Below, piece by piece: positions 1-9,679 of a stretch of 64,000 nt of DNA (position 1 is the first letter of the stretch; each line of letters begins with the position of its first letter). Origin of the DNA: Epinephelus fuscoguttatus (Eukaryota; Chordata; Actinopteri; Perciformes; Serranidae); the NCBI RefSeq assembly GCF_011397635.1, contig NC_064760.1, forward strand, positions 25,431,356 through 25,495,355, written 5' to 3'. Below the pieces are notes generated by a model. The model had not been told where the DNA came from. It ran no database searches and worked only from the letters and a program-made list of their open reading frames with translations. Position numbers and translations under genes: made by a program.

Positions 1-616
1 GGCTGGTGAAAGAGAGGGGATTCTCTGACAGATCCAGGTGAGCCAGGTTTTCTACTTTGTGAGCCCAGCTGCAGTCAATCTCTACCAGGCCAGAACGAAC
101 AAGAACAAGAGATTTTAGGGAGCCAAACAACCAGCGGTGGAGCTTCTGGAAGGAGGGCTGGAGGAGAGAGGGGTCCACTGTCACATCCTCCAGCACAAGG
201 GCTTTAACTGTAGATGCTTCCAGAAACTCTGGATGCCCGGAAGGCTGGACAACTTCCACAGTGGATGAAATTATGCTGATTGTCTTCAGATTTAACAGGG
301 ACAGAAACGGGAGGACTGCACTGATGAATGACGAGGAAATTCTGACGTTATTAAAAATGAGCTTATCTATCTGGATGAACTGGAAAATAGTCGGATCCAA
401 ATTTAGATCCATCTCAGATACATCCAGTTTGCCATCTCTCAGCTCCAGCTCTACAGCATTGAAACAATTCAGAAGGCTTTGTGGGTAGTGGATAACCATA
501 ACATTGCACACACAACGAGTCAAATCCTCACTTGAAATGCAAAGAGAAGCATCTGCTCCTGAAGTGACAGTGAGCCCCAAAAGCAGGAGCAGAATCAGTC
601 TCTGATTCAGTGTCAT
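1..616 (-). CDS. cd14: CD14-like leucine-rich-repeat pattern-recognition receptor, N-terminal part (partial, runs off left edge)
   Basis: One reading frame stays open from an ATG at 616-614 to the window edge (205 codons), so the C-terminus is missing. It starts with a hydrophobic signal peptide (residues about 6-20, a leucine run), followed by a mature N-terminus with the pattern C-x5-DLTRCVCN (C26, C34, C36). The acidic VELELRDGKLDV segment follows, then leucine-rich segments ending in LAHLDLSENPL near residue 195. Mammalian CD14 has the same order: an N-terminal DDEDFRCVCN block, AVEVEI, repeated LxxLxLxx strands and LTSLDLSDNP. In mammals CD14 binds LPS and passes it to TLR4/MD-2. Function here is inferred from family only. 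The coding part appears to be one uninterrupted exon after a 5' UTR intron, similar to the simple mammalian CD14 structure. Alternative: another small LRR protein; the CVCN block and the LDLSENP spacing argue for CD14. Confidence 0.72.
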   Translation of the reverse strand, partial: MTLNQRLILLLLLGLTVTSGADASLCISSEDLTRCVCNVMVIHYPQSLLNCFNAVELELRDGKLDVSEMDLNLDPTIFQFIQIDKLIFNNVRISSSFISAVLPFLSLLNLKTISIISSTVEVVQPSGHPEFLEASTVKALVLEDVTVDPSLLQPSFQKLHRWLFGSLKSLVLVRSGLVEIDCSWAHKVENLAHLDLSENPLSFTS

Positions 617-1101
617 GGTAGCCGGGAGGACTGTCAGCAACACCTGAAAACGTCAAGATCCAGAGAGGACAGAATATTATATTTCATGGTTTTAGCAGAA
701 AACTGAAGAATGAAAGGCATCCTAGTAACTTCAGAAAGATATTAAATTTAAAGTTGAAACTCTGGAACCTAAAACACTGCTTATATACCAGATTTTTGGT
801 TCATTTCTGACATTGTTAAGGAATAAAACAAAAACAGAACATTTTATATTAATAATATTTTCTTAAATTGTCCATATTGTTTCAATTTCCAAGTTCAAAA
901 TTGTTTAAAACTCCCTGTTTTGTCAATGATGCCATACGTGTCAAGCAGTGTTAAAAGCTGCTCAAAATGTCTGCTTATCTAAATGGAAAACTTCATAATA
1001 TACACGTTCTATAATCTCCAAAACCTTAATCTATAACTTGGCCTAAAAATGCACCAAAAACACTAATTCAACAACATATGTCTTAAAGTTAAACACTTAC
1101 C
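617..1101 (-). other. cd14: 5' UTR intron and non-coding first exon of the CD14-like gene
   Basis: On the minus strand a consensus donor, GGAGG|GTAAGTG, ends an upstream exon at 1101. An acceptor, TTTTCAG|GTG, begins the next exon at 643, leaving 27 nt of leader before the ATG at 616. The intron (644-1100) is AT-rich and contains no recognisable gene. The start of the first exon is not defined by sequence; it probably lies within about 100 nt above 1101. The reading is inferred from splice signals only. Confidence 0.5.
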
Positions 1102-1195
1102 CTCCGTTCAGCTCAGCTTAGCTGTTGGTAATGACCATCAACTGTTGACTCCCTTCAGTGTCTTTATTCTCACCTGACTTCTGATTTTCTGCTAC

Positions 1196-1250
1196 AGATG
1201 TTCCCACTTCCTTTCCTCTTACTCACACCTCTAAAAGAAAGAGGAAGGCC
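1196..1250. promoter_or_regulatory. Cluster of PU.1/ETS-type GGAA motifs upstream of the CD14-like gene
   Basis: The minus strand at 1201-1221 reads as two overlapping purine-rich GGAA cores (AAGAGGAAAGGAAGTGGGAA). The plus strand has another, AAAGAGGAAGG, at 1237-1248. PU.1 and other ETS factors recognise AAAGAGGAAGTG-like sites and drive TATA-less myeloid promoters, including mammalian CD14. The cluster lies about 100 bp above the presumed first exon. This is a motif-level inference. Confidence 0.35.
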
Positions 1251-1865
1251 CATGTTCTAGGACATATCTACTTCCTAAAAGCAGTTAATTAACTGTACCT
1301 GTCTGATCTTTGTGTGCCATCAACACAATGGTTTTCTTCTTCGCTGAACAGATCATGGTAATTTCATTTAATTGATTTGATGATAGGGTGCAGCAGTCCG
1401 ATCTGACCAGGCTGACGGCGAAGGCAGACAAGGTCAACTCATCCACTTTTAATGGAACTCCAGGTGCTCCCTTTTAGTAGCAGATATAGGTATCCTGAGA
1501 TCAGAACTAGCCAAGCTGAAATGTCATTTGTTCCTGTGGCAATTCAACCCAACAAACTGCTGTAGGTCGCTGAGCATTATGGGAGGTTGTGTTAACTTAT
1601 AGATGCAGATTGTGATCATGGACTTTCGTTGCTCTGTTCTAGCTGTGTTTACATTATGTTTATGTAGTTTACCGTGCTGTAACATTGCCCCTTTGGGGAC
1701 ATTCAAGTTTTCTAAGTCTAAGTCTGTCTCCCCTTAATGATAATGCTAGAAAATGTATGGGGAAAGAGGGAGGGATAGGTAGTTGTAAAACCATGTACAG
1801 AGGAGAATAAAAGCTCAAGGACTAAAGGATGATTAAATAAATGAGCTATTGAAACAGCTGCCATA

Positions 1866-2627
1866 AAGGGACAGTTCTCCCCCACATATCAAATACATAT
1901 TCTTCCTTTTACTTGTAGTGCTATTTATCAGTCTAGATTGTTTTGGTGCAAGTTGCAGAGTGTTGGAGGTATCGGCTGTAGAGATGTCTGCTTTGTTTTG
2001 AATATAATGGAACTAGGTGGCACTCGGCTTTTGGTGCTCAAAGTGCCAAACTATACATTTGTCACTCAAGATAATCCACAGACCTTGTTGTGAGCAGTTA
2101 AATGTAGAACTATTCTCTTTCTACCTAACTACACCCACCAACTGTATCACAGAAGGAAGTGTGCATCTATTATTAGCTCACCTAGCACCCTCTGAGCTAG
2201 CTAACGTTGCAGCTCAGCCGAGGATGGCATTGATGTTTGTATGGTGCATAATCAAAAGCGAGTGCTTCCTGTCCATGAGTAGATGCAGGTTCCTGTTGCA
2301 TGTTGATACATTTGGCAGGTGTAGTTCAGTCGAAGGAATCTGGTTCCTACATAACTACTCACAACAAGGTATGTGGATTATCTTGAATAACCGGGTCATG
2401 GTTTCTGCAAAGAGACATTGTTGTTGAGTTTTTCGAATGTATTTTTTCATGCTTTGAGCACCACAAGCTGAGTGCCATCTGGCTCCCTTATATTCAAGAC
2501 AAAGCAGACATCTCTACATCCAATATCTCAAACACTCAGCAACTCACACCAAAACAGTCTAGACCAAAAAAGCACTACAGGTAAGAGGAAAAATATGTAT
2601 TTTTGTTTTGGTGGTGAAATGTCCCTT
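1866..2627. mobile_element. Non-autonomous fold-back DNA transposon, Tc1/mariner-type ends
   Basis: The two ends are long imperfect inverted repeats. The left end begins AAGGGACAGTT and the right end finishes AAATGTCCCTT. Homology continues inward for about 190 bp: the left arm ATGTCTGCTTTGTTTTGAAT is mirrored as ATTCAAGACAAAGCAGACAT at 2492-2511. A second inner pair matches the ATAATCCACAGACCTTGTTG block at 2071-2090 with 2366-2386. The element is flanked by TA on both sides (1864-1865 and 2628-2629), the target-site duplication of Tc1/mariner elements. It has no intact transposase frame. The 136-codon frame inside it is not recognisable and spans the repeat arms. Confidence 0.8.
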
Positions 2628-2861
2628 TAAAACCAGAAACAGATGGCAGAAAATCCAGGACTGAGCAGCATCAGTGCATCTAATCAGGTTTATTTAGGCC
2701 TTATTCGTCTATAGCTTCAACAATTATTTGACGTAACAGGACCAGGTGTTGAACATATATGTATAATAAGGCAAACAGTGTTGTTAGGAAAACTTTATTT
2801 AGCCTTCTTAACACAAACATCTTCATAGAAAAGTCACATCCTCCAACGTTCACAGGCTTTA

Positions 2862-3374
2862 AACGGTCGGTTCACCCAAATTACAAAAGGCAAAACAAAA
2901 TACAATATTTTCTCACTAAAGTCATAAATATCTTGCCACAGTTTGAGTTTTATTTAACTGAGGCTTCTCTGTGGTGCTCACAGCTTTGACAAACACTTTA
3001 AAAAATGTAAACAGTCAGACTCTTTCCAGAAACAATGTCCTTTGTCACTCTGAATAATCAACAGACTTCACTGTCAACAGTTTTTGTTGGGACTACTTTC
3101 TATCAGAGAAATAGTTCGAATGAAAACTGTTCCCACTGTGGTCTGTGGATTATCAGAGTCACACAGGACATTGACTCTGCAAAGAGTCTGGCTGGTTATA
3201 TTTTTAAATATTTGTCAAAGCTGTGAGCACCACAAACAAACCTCCATTTACTTCCATTGTTGTGGGTTGGGAGCAGAGTAATCAGAGACGCTATCTTCAA
3301 ACCTGAACAACTTCCATGTCTGTAGACTGGTAGAGGTGAGGGAGTATTTATGTAATTTGGGTGAACCGACCCTT
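2862..3374. mobile_element. Second non-autonomous fold-back DNA transposon
   Basis: The terminal inverted repeats read AACGGTCGGTTCACCCAAATT on the left (2862-2882) and, in reverse complement, AAGGGTCGGTTCACCCAAATT on the right. Inner arms also pair: TGGTGCTCACAGCTTTGACAAA at 2972-2993 matches TTTGTCAAAGCTGTGAGCACCA on the far side. The left flank is TA; the right flank is degraded. The centre has the same ATAATCnACAGAC motif as the element at 1866-2627, so both belong to related families. Confidence 0.78.
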
Positions 3375-3688
3375 AAAGCTTTCTTTCAAGACAAATACAT
3401 TTAACACACATACCTTAATACACTGTAGTTGATGAATCTAGTTTAAAATGTCAATGAGAACACCCCAAGATTGTCTGTTATGAAACAAAAAATTAAAAGC
3501 AATAAACTGTAACAGGCCTCTACTGATTTGATTTAAAGCAGCCAGCAAAATGGTGAAAATCAAAAGATTACATGGAAGTCCACTAACTGATCGGGAGTCA
3601 CAGCAATTACCAACTGTCTGTACCCAGCTGAAAATACCTAGTTTCTCATTTCTGCAAAGCTTGATGAAAGCAAACATCCAGTGCTTTA

Positions 3689-6600
3689 TTAGTTTGTATC
3701 ATCTGGAAAAAAAAGAAAAACACAACATGTGAGGATGTGTGGCAACCAACAAAAGCTTGTCAATAAATATCCAAACTATGAATCCACTAAAAAAAATCTA
3801 TACTGAAGCACTTACCATCAAGGCTGAGGGTCTTCTGCATCAGCCTGGGTGCAAGCATCACGCGGCGAGGATACAGTGAGGCTAAAATGAACAGGGGAAA
3901 AAAAAAAAGTAATTAGAGTAATCATCCATGACAGCCTTGCATGGAAAGCTACAGATGCACCTTTGAATCAAAAGTCCTTTAATCTGTGTCTTTTACCTCT
4001 CTGACAGTCAGGGCGGCCGCGCATGCGGGTGCCCTCGATGACAGTGCCAAACTCGTCCACACACCAGCAGTAGCCGGTGGCGTGCCAGCACTGCATGGGC
4101 TTGTAGCGGCCCTGCTCGTCACACTGGGGCTTGTAGGAACCGATCTTGGAGGGTCCGGGTGCTGCCTCCTGCTGGCATTTGGTCAGAGGTGCAGAGGCTG
4201 AGGGAAAGAGCGGAGAACACTGGGATGTTAATGGGTTGTTCAGTGTTAATAACTGGTGACTGTGGCAAACTAAAAGTAGGAGTGATTTTGGGGATACACA
4301 CTTATTTGCTTTCTTGCCGAGAGTTAGATGAGAAGATCGATACCAGTCTATCTGTTCATTTCATGCAAAGCTACAGCCGCTTAGCTTAACATAGCAAAGG
4401 TAGTGAAGGTAACAAAATGCACCCACACACGTTAAAGCTCACTTTGCTTACTGGTGCACCGAAAGCGCTACATATTAATAAGAGTGGTATCGAATGAGAG
4501 CAGTAATAATCTTTTCATGTAACTCTTTTCCAGAGAGTAAAAAAAACGCATTTCCCCAAACTGTTCCTTCAAAGCAAGGCCAAATCTTTGTTTCAAGTTA
4601 CACCCTGTCCTGTGTTGCAAATAACACTTGTGATAAGAGAGATGGTCTCACCCTTTGCAAGACATAACAACCTCTTTTATAAACGCTCCTAAAACTCGGT
4701 AACAGTAGCAAAAACAATATCCTGAAGGCAACTGTTAACCTTTCTGCACCAAAATAATAAGAGCTATGGTAAAAGTTATCTTAAACAAGCCTCTGGTATG
4801 CATCTGGTAAAATCCTGATGGCCAGACTCTATTTTTGCTCAGATCTATCTTACATCAAGTGACATATTAGAGCCATGGTCCTTACTCCCTTTACTGGGAG
4901 TGTAAGAAAACCAGCAGCCACTGTCACAGCCCCAGTCTGGATTAAAACATCAGCCACACTAGGCTTGGGTGGTATCAAGGTATTATAGTAAACCAGGGTA
5001 TTCAGAAATCATGCAAGTATGATTTTCAATACAGTTAAAAATGCACATGCTCCTCTCTCTGTTAAACTGATACAGAGATGCTGTATTAGGCGATGTGCTG
5101 TAATGCACGACACTCGCCACCAGAGGTCAGTCTCTACTGGTGGAACAGGCGGCTGAGCTGAGAGATGGCAGTTTCAAGTGGTGGGGATAACGTTACAGGA
5201 CTACTTTAAAGAAAAATGCCTTTGCCCCCGTTTGGAAATATTGCAGCAACTGCCATTCTACAACCACCATCCGCATTTCATCTCTGTTCAGCCGATATGT
5301 CGGTATCTGCCACAGGAGCAAGTGTCATTGGGTCCTCTGGCAAAAAGGACCCTTATTTTCTATCTATTCATACTTCTATGGGCCCTAAGTATTAAAATCC
5401 AAAGACTTGTCTCAGATGACTTATTGTTTATTAGAAACACAGCATTGTAGGCTAGACGATGACATCATGCTACAATGACTGCTATTACCAGTAGCTCACC
5501 CAAGCTTGAACAACACACTCCAGTGTAAAGGAAAGAAAGTTGCACTAACTTGGTTCAGCTGTTGGGGGAGCAGGCGTCTTCTGGGCCATCTGGAAGATCA
5601 GCCAGTAACGCATCCAGGACTCAAAGCTCTGCACAATACAAAATGTAAAAAAAAAAAAAAAAAATCACTGACTAATACTATTTATTTATTTCTTAGTTTC
5701 AGTAGTGTCCATGCAAATGCGCGTGAGCCCTTACCTTCCAGTCGGTCTCATTCACGTGCTGCTTCATGCCCTGCAGGTTGGCCAGGAAGGTCTCGTTGAA
5801 CTCCGGCAGCTGAGAGTCCTCCTGCGAACATAACCAGAGCTTAGTGACAACACAACATCAGTAATGAGAGGACAAACAAGATGCGGAGTGCAGCATACCT
5901 GAAGGAGCTCCTTCAGCTGTGCCTCCACGCTGACAACAGCCTCCTTCAGTTTCTGATGAGAGGGAACAGAGGAGTCAAATAATTCAGTATATTAAATTCA
6001 TGTTGTAATGTATTTATTTTTTATAAGCTATTTAGGAAAATATTGTAAGTCTGAAACAAGTTTGTTGCCACAGAGAGCTAAAAGATTTTTATTCCCAGGA
6101 GGCAGGTGTGAACCTACAGTCAGGGGTGTCTTTTTGGGCTTGGTGTTGGCATCTGCGTCGAAGTCCATCAGCAGGGGAAGACTGTTCATGGGCATGTGCA
6201 TCCTCGCTGGGGCCACGGCTGTAAACAAAAAAGCATATTAATTAGCAAAGAAAAACAAAACAAAGAGAAATGGCATTGAAAAAAGTGTAAAAAAGTGCAA
6301 AATGAATTTGGGAAGAGAATCTGTTCACTTTTACTAACAGCTAATAAAAAAGAACGAGTGCTTTTCATCACAGCAACTCCGGATGTGTTGAATACTGGTT
6401 AATATACAAAATCATGGTAACTCTATGTGACACTTCTTGGAATGATAAGATCATGACAAGAACAGCAAAGAGCCGATTCTTCCCCCTATGAGTCACCAGC
6501 AAAACTTTCATTTCTCTGTCCTCAGCTCAAGTTCCTTAAAGCAAACTCTCACTTCCCTGTCCACCTCCTTATTCCTACAGCCTCCTCCTCCTCCTCCTCC

Positions 6601-8189
6601 TCGTCTGACGAAGACTATTACTCATTAATGACACATCCCTACTGGGACCATCCTGCTTGATCATTTTGGACTGTAATGCCTCTTTTTACCCTGGGATGAG
6701 CGGGTCAGCTGTCGGCCCAGTTTGTCTGAGTTCCTCTGCAGCGAGTGGATCTGCTGCTTCTGGTTAAACACCATGTAGGCGGTGAAGACCTGGCTGGCCA
6801 GCAGCAGACATGCTAGGGTGGTCAGGCCTGCGATCTTCAAGGCACGGCTGTTGGAGCCCCTGAGAGAGAGAAATGAAAATGATAAGCGAGGATAAAGCAG
6901 CAGGGGAGAAGGGATTACATGACACACAAAACCAAAGTCTGACTAAAATTGAGATGTTAAATTATCCAAAAACTTCCAAGGTATTAAATTTGTCTGGGGG
7001 GGATTTCCTCAAGTGCTGTTTGGGCATTTTTAAAGCAGATGTGAAATGAGCTTGGCACACAAAAAAGCCCCATATGTAAACAACAACTTTGGTATTAGAC
7101 ATATTCAAAAAAAACAAACAAAAACAAATAATCATCTCTTCAAAGTTATGATAATGTTACTTAAAGTCCTGAAGACAAAAAAATACAGTCAGCCTTTTCT
7201 CATCTGCTCATAATCAGCCAATGGAATGCGAGCGTCACTTGTTACCAGGCAGACAACTTCTCCTGACGTTATGAGGAAGTACATCCAGCAACTATTTAGA
7301 GCTTATTTAAGAGGTATAAACAAGTGTAAAACTGTATTTTTCATCATAAATAGGTCAAAACTGTACACTCACTTATTTCATAAATAGTTGCTACAAGTGA
7401 AACTACAAAACAAAGTCCATATTGCCTACTGTGTGTAAACAATGTCATGAAACAATATCTAATTGGTTTTTTTTTTAGTAAAATATTAGTCTGTTAGCTC
7501 TAATTTATCTTAATAGACTATTATTAAAATGAAATAGGCCTGCAGAAAAATAAAACAGTCAGTGATGTGAGGTAAACAACACACCTTATTTATCACTCAC
7601 ATTTTTTTTCATACATTAAAAACATGTTAAGTTGTAACACTCATGAATTATATATATTTTTATGCTGAAATGTTGAACGCTGGCTAATATTTTTCTTTGT
7701 GGTAAATTATTAACCAATGGTATGACAGCATCAATAGTTGCTAGGCAGATGTCTTCTGTAAAAGAGTCCAACTGAGGGTTGCTGAAGATGCTTTGAAATA
7801 CATTTAATGCAAAAACAGTGTGTTAACATGTAAAATATTGGAAAGCACTTATCAGATGCAAAGAAAACATTAGACTTCAGTATCATATCATTAAGGAATA
7901 ACAAAATATATAAGCACAATTAAAAAAAAAAAAAAAGAGTTATTTCTGTACATTAGCTACTAAACTTCACTAAAAGTTTTAATTGTGATTATTTTGTGCT
8001 CATTTTAATGAGCAGAGAGAGCAGAGATTAGCAATTGGAGCCACCACTGAGCAAACAGCTGTTGTTTTGAGTATAAATTCATAAGACAGGTTCCTCTCAC
8101 CCTCTGGGTGCTGCAGGAAGAACAAGGACTTCTTCGCTGCCCGACAGACTCCCAGTGGCCAGGGGAGCACCTTCTGCAGGTTCGGCCAT
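3689..8189 (-). CDS. cd74: CD74, MHC class II invariant chain (Ii), long form with thyroglobulin domain
   Basis: Nine coding exons join in frame to 286 aa: 8101-8189, 6690-6859, 6118-6218, 5899-5952, 5735-5821, 5550-5628, 3997-4197, 3816-3881 and 3689-3702, all with GT-AG junctions. Human long CD74 (p41) is 296 aa. Domains are a short cytosolic tail (1-35, with EEVLVL as a possible leucine sorting signal), one signal-anchor helix (about 36-60), a methionine-rich CLIP-like segment (87-105), a trimerisation region (about 121-193) with two N-glycosylation sites (N147, N162) and a thyroglobulin type-1 domain (201-258, six cysteines). CD74 is a type II membrane chaperone. It occupies the class II peptide groove in the ER and targets the complex to endosomes. 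The start ATG at 8189-8187 is the first in-frame ATG after the promoter-like elements that gives a membrane-anchor protein; an upstream in-frame ATG at 8384 would extend the tail across the promoter motifs and is unlikely. Teleosts often have two cd74 copies; I cannot tell which this is. Confidence 0.93.
3997..4197 (-). CDS. cd74: cd74 thyroglobulin type-1 cassette exon
   Basis: The 201-nt exon encodes about 67 residues with the complete type-1 pattern: cysteines at 201, 219, 230, 237, 239 and 258, including [16 protein letters not shown] and the closing RGRPDC. In mammals this domain is alternatively spliced (p41 versus p33) and inhibits cathepsin L-like proteases. Entry and exit phases are both 1 and the length is divisible by three, so skipping the exon keeps the frame and would give a form of about 219 aa. 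Confidence 0.88.
4210..5540. other. cd74 intron between the trimerisation exon and the thyroglobulin exon; probable transposon remnant
   Basis: No exon-like frame is present. The stretch around 4965-5040 (GGTGGTATCAAGGTATTATAG and GGGTATTCAGAAATCAT) has the GGTATnAnGGTATT wording of degenerate non-autonomous fish DNA transposons, but no intact inverted ends are visible. The rest is unremarkable AT-rich intron. Confidence 0.3.
6118..6218 (-). CDS. cd74: cd74 exon carrying the CLIP-like segment
   Basis: The exon encodes residues 87-120. Its core, [13 protein letters not shown], is the fish counterpart of the class II-associated invariant-chain peptide (human core MRMATPLLM), with methionine or hydrophobic residues at spacings suitable for the class II pockets. 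This segment blocks the peptide groove until endosomal proteases and the DM exchange factor act, in systems where that is known. The following run (DANTKPKK) is charged and presumably flexible. Confidence 0.85.
6573..6603. repeat. (CCT)n simple repeat in a cd74 intron
   Basis: About nine CCT/TCC units in a row lie in the intron before the CLIP exon. The tract is pure near 6580-6602 and pyrimidine-rich on both sides. No function is implied. Confidence 0.7.
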
Positions 8190-8321
8190 CTGTCTTGCAA
8201 GATTTTCCTCAACTTCTTCAAAGCAACAAACTGGAGAGACTCCGGGAGGTTGGAACTGATAAATGGTCCCAGAAATGAGGAAGGAGTACCAGACAGGTTC
8301 CTCAGAAAGATGAATGGATGT

Positions 8322-8429
8322 GGAAAGTCCCCTGTCTTTAAAGCGCAGTGGGATGTGGCTCAGTGAGGCTGTGAGAGGCTGCAAGCTGTGATTGGTCAGA
8401 TTATTACACCATCACTTGTTGATAGAGGC
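8322..8429 (-). promoter_or_regulatory. cd74: cd74 promoter: X/Y-box module, TTTAAA box and NF-kB site
   Basis: Reading the minus strand toward the gene: an X-box-like CCTCTATCAACAAGTGATGG at 8409-8428, then a CCAAT Y-box (TGACCAATCA, 8389-8398) about 10 bp later, a TTTAAAG element (8337-8343) and a perfect kappa-B site GGGACTTTCC (8322-8331). The ATG follows about 135 bp downstream. X and Y boxes are bound by RFX, CREB/ATF and NF-Y and recruit CIITA at class II and Ii genes. NF-kB sites are also known in the mammalian Ii promoter. The X-box is an approximate match; the Y-box and kappa-B are clear. Confidence 0.6.
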
Positions 8430-9210
8430 AGACGATAGAGAGGATTGCTGGGTTTCTATGGCCTGAGTTTCATCTAACTATTTCTACTGTATGATTTTAT
8501 CTATTGTTTTACCAATTTTTATCTAACATGGTCTTTTTAATAAATATAGGTTTAATAATAACCCATTAATCATATTTTTAGTAGCATTATACTTGTATTA
8601 ATTCTTAATAGAGATACTCCACTAGAGAATAAACTTAATTTGTAAAGTGCTTTTCCTATTAGCAAAGTTATAAAGTGCTTTATAGTGAAATAAAAATAAG
8701 CAAACAGTAAAGCAAAACTAGAATATCAAAAGTACATTAGTATTAGAGCAACACATATCTACTGATACTAAAATGCACCTTTATTCTGAAACATTCGTCA
8801 GTATTAACCATGCAAACATGAACTGTGTTAAGTATTTTTACTTCTACTATTCAGTATTATTTCTCACTGTAACAGTTCACCTTTATTTATGTTGGCCCCA
8901 TACTTCCTGGAGTAACATGGGCCGACTGCTCCCTTGGTACATTTTGGTGTTTTCCCAAACACGGAATTGAAATTTAAAACACATGAGCAACATGTAAGTC
9001 CACTTTGGGTTAGGTGAAACATCAGAAGTATATTTTGTTGCTGAACTGTGTAATTTTGAAAATGATTCGGGTCATTTGCTTCTTGAAAGTACCTCATTGT
9101 GAAGTGAAACCAAAAGACCAAGCAATCAAGCCAGACGGTGACGCATGTTTCTAGAAATCTCTGCACAAAGAGAACCTGCTTGCTTTGAATTCAGAGTGAC
9201 ACTCAATTAT
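8430..9210. other. Intergenic spacer between cd74 and ndst1
   Basis: AT-rich sequence upstream of the cd74 promoter. No coding frame longer than about 100 codons resembles a known family, and no ribosomal protein S14 exon is visible although RPS14 sits in the equivalent human interval. It ends where a LINE tail begins. Confidence 0.5.
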
Positions 9211-9214
9211 ACAA

Positions 9215-9610
9215 AAGTTTATCGGCTGTCCTCTCCCCTCCATGGAAGAGCTGTACAGTTCCTGCTGCCTTGAAAAAAGCCCAGAACATTCTGAAGGACC
9301 GATGCGACCCAGGACAGCATCTGTTTGAACTGCTGCCCTCAGGCAGGAGATACAGGACGGTTAAAACAAAGACAAACAGCTTTTATCCAAAAGCAATAAC
9401 TGAATAAATGCAAGGTTTGACTGTGGAAGTATGCTTGAGTGTAATACCTTTCGATTTGTGCAACAGGCTGAACACCCTGCGTGTGTGTGACTGTTTTACT
9501 CGTATTTTTTTACAATACAGTTTGCTTCTATAAGCTCTTTTTTTTTACTTATATTAGCACTGAGGAGGTTGCATTCAATTTTGTACATGTACAATGACAG
9601 TAAAGATATT
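9215..9610 (+). mobile_element. LINE 3' end (L2/CR1-like), truncated and frameshifted
   Basis: With one frameshift in an A-run near 9272-9277, the plus strand reads as MEELYSSCCL then KKAQNILKD, and later HLFELLPSGRRYRTVKTKTN and SFYPKAITE followed by a stop at 9405-9407. The LPSGRRYR-to-stop block is the recognisable C-terminus of fish L2/CR1-type LINE reverse-transcriptase ORFs. The tail (TGACAGTAAAGATATT at about 9594-9609) resembles the short A-rich 3' ends of this group. This is a 5'-truncated dead copy. Confidence 0.75.
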
Positions 9611-9679
9611 CCATATTATAATAAACAGGTAGAAATTCAACTAAGAAAAGAATGGGAAAAAAAGATCCAACTACTGAAA

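Noticed and set aside
261-488. 75-codon plus-strand frame
   Set aside because: It is the antisense shadow of the CD14-like coding sequence, which has a signal peptide and LRR pattern on the minus strand.
2017-2427. 136-codon plus-strand frame
   Set aside because: It lies entirely inside a fold-back transposon, crosses the inverted arms and resembles no transposase.
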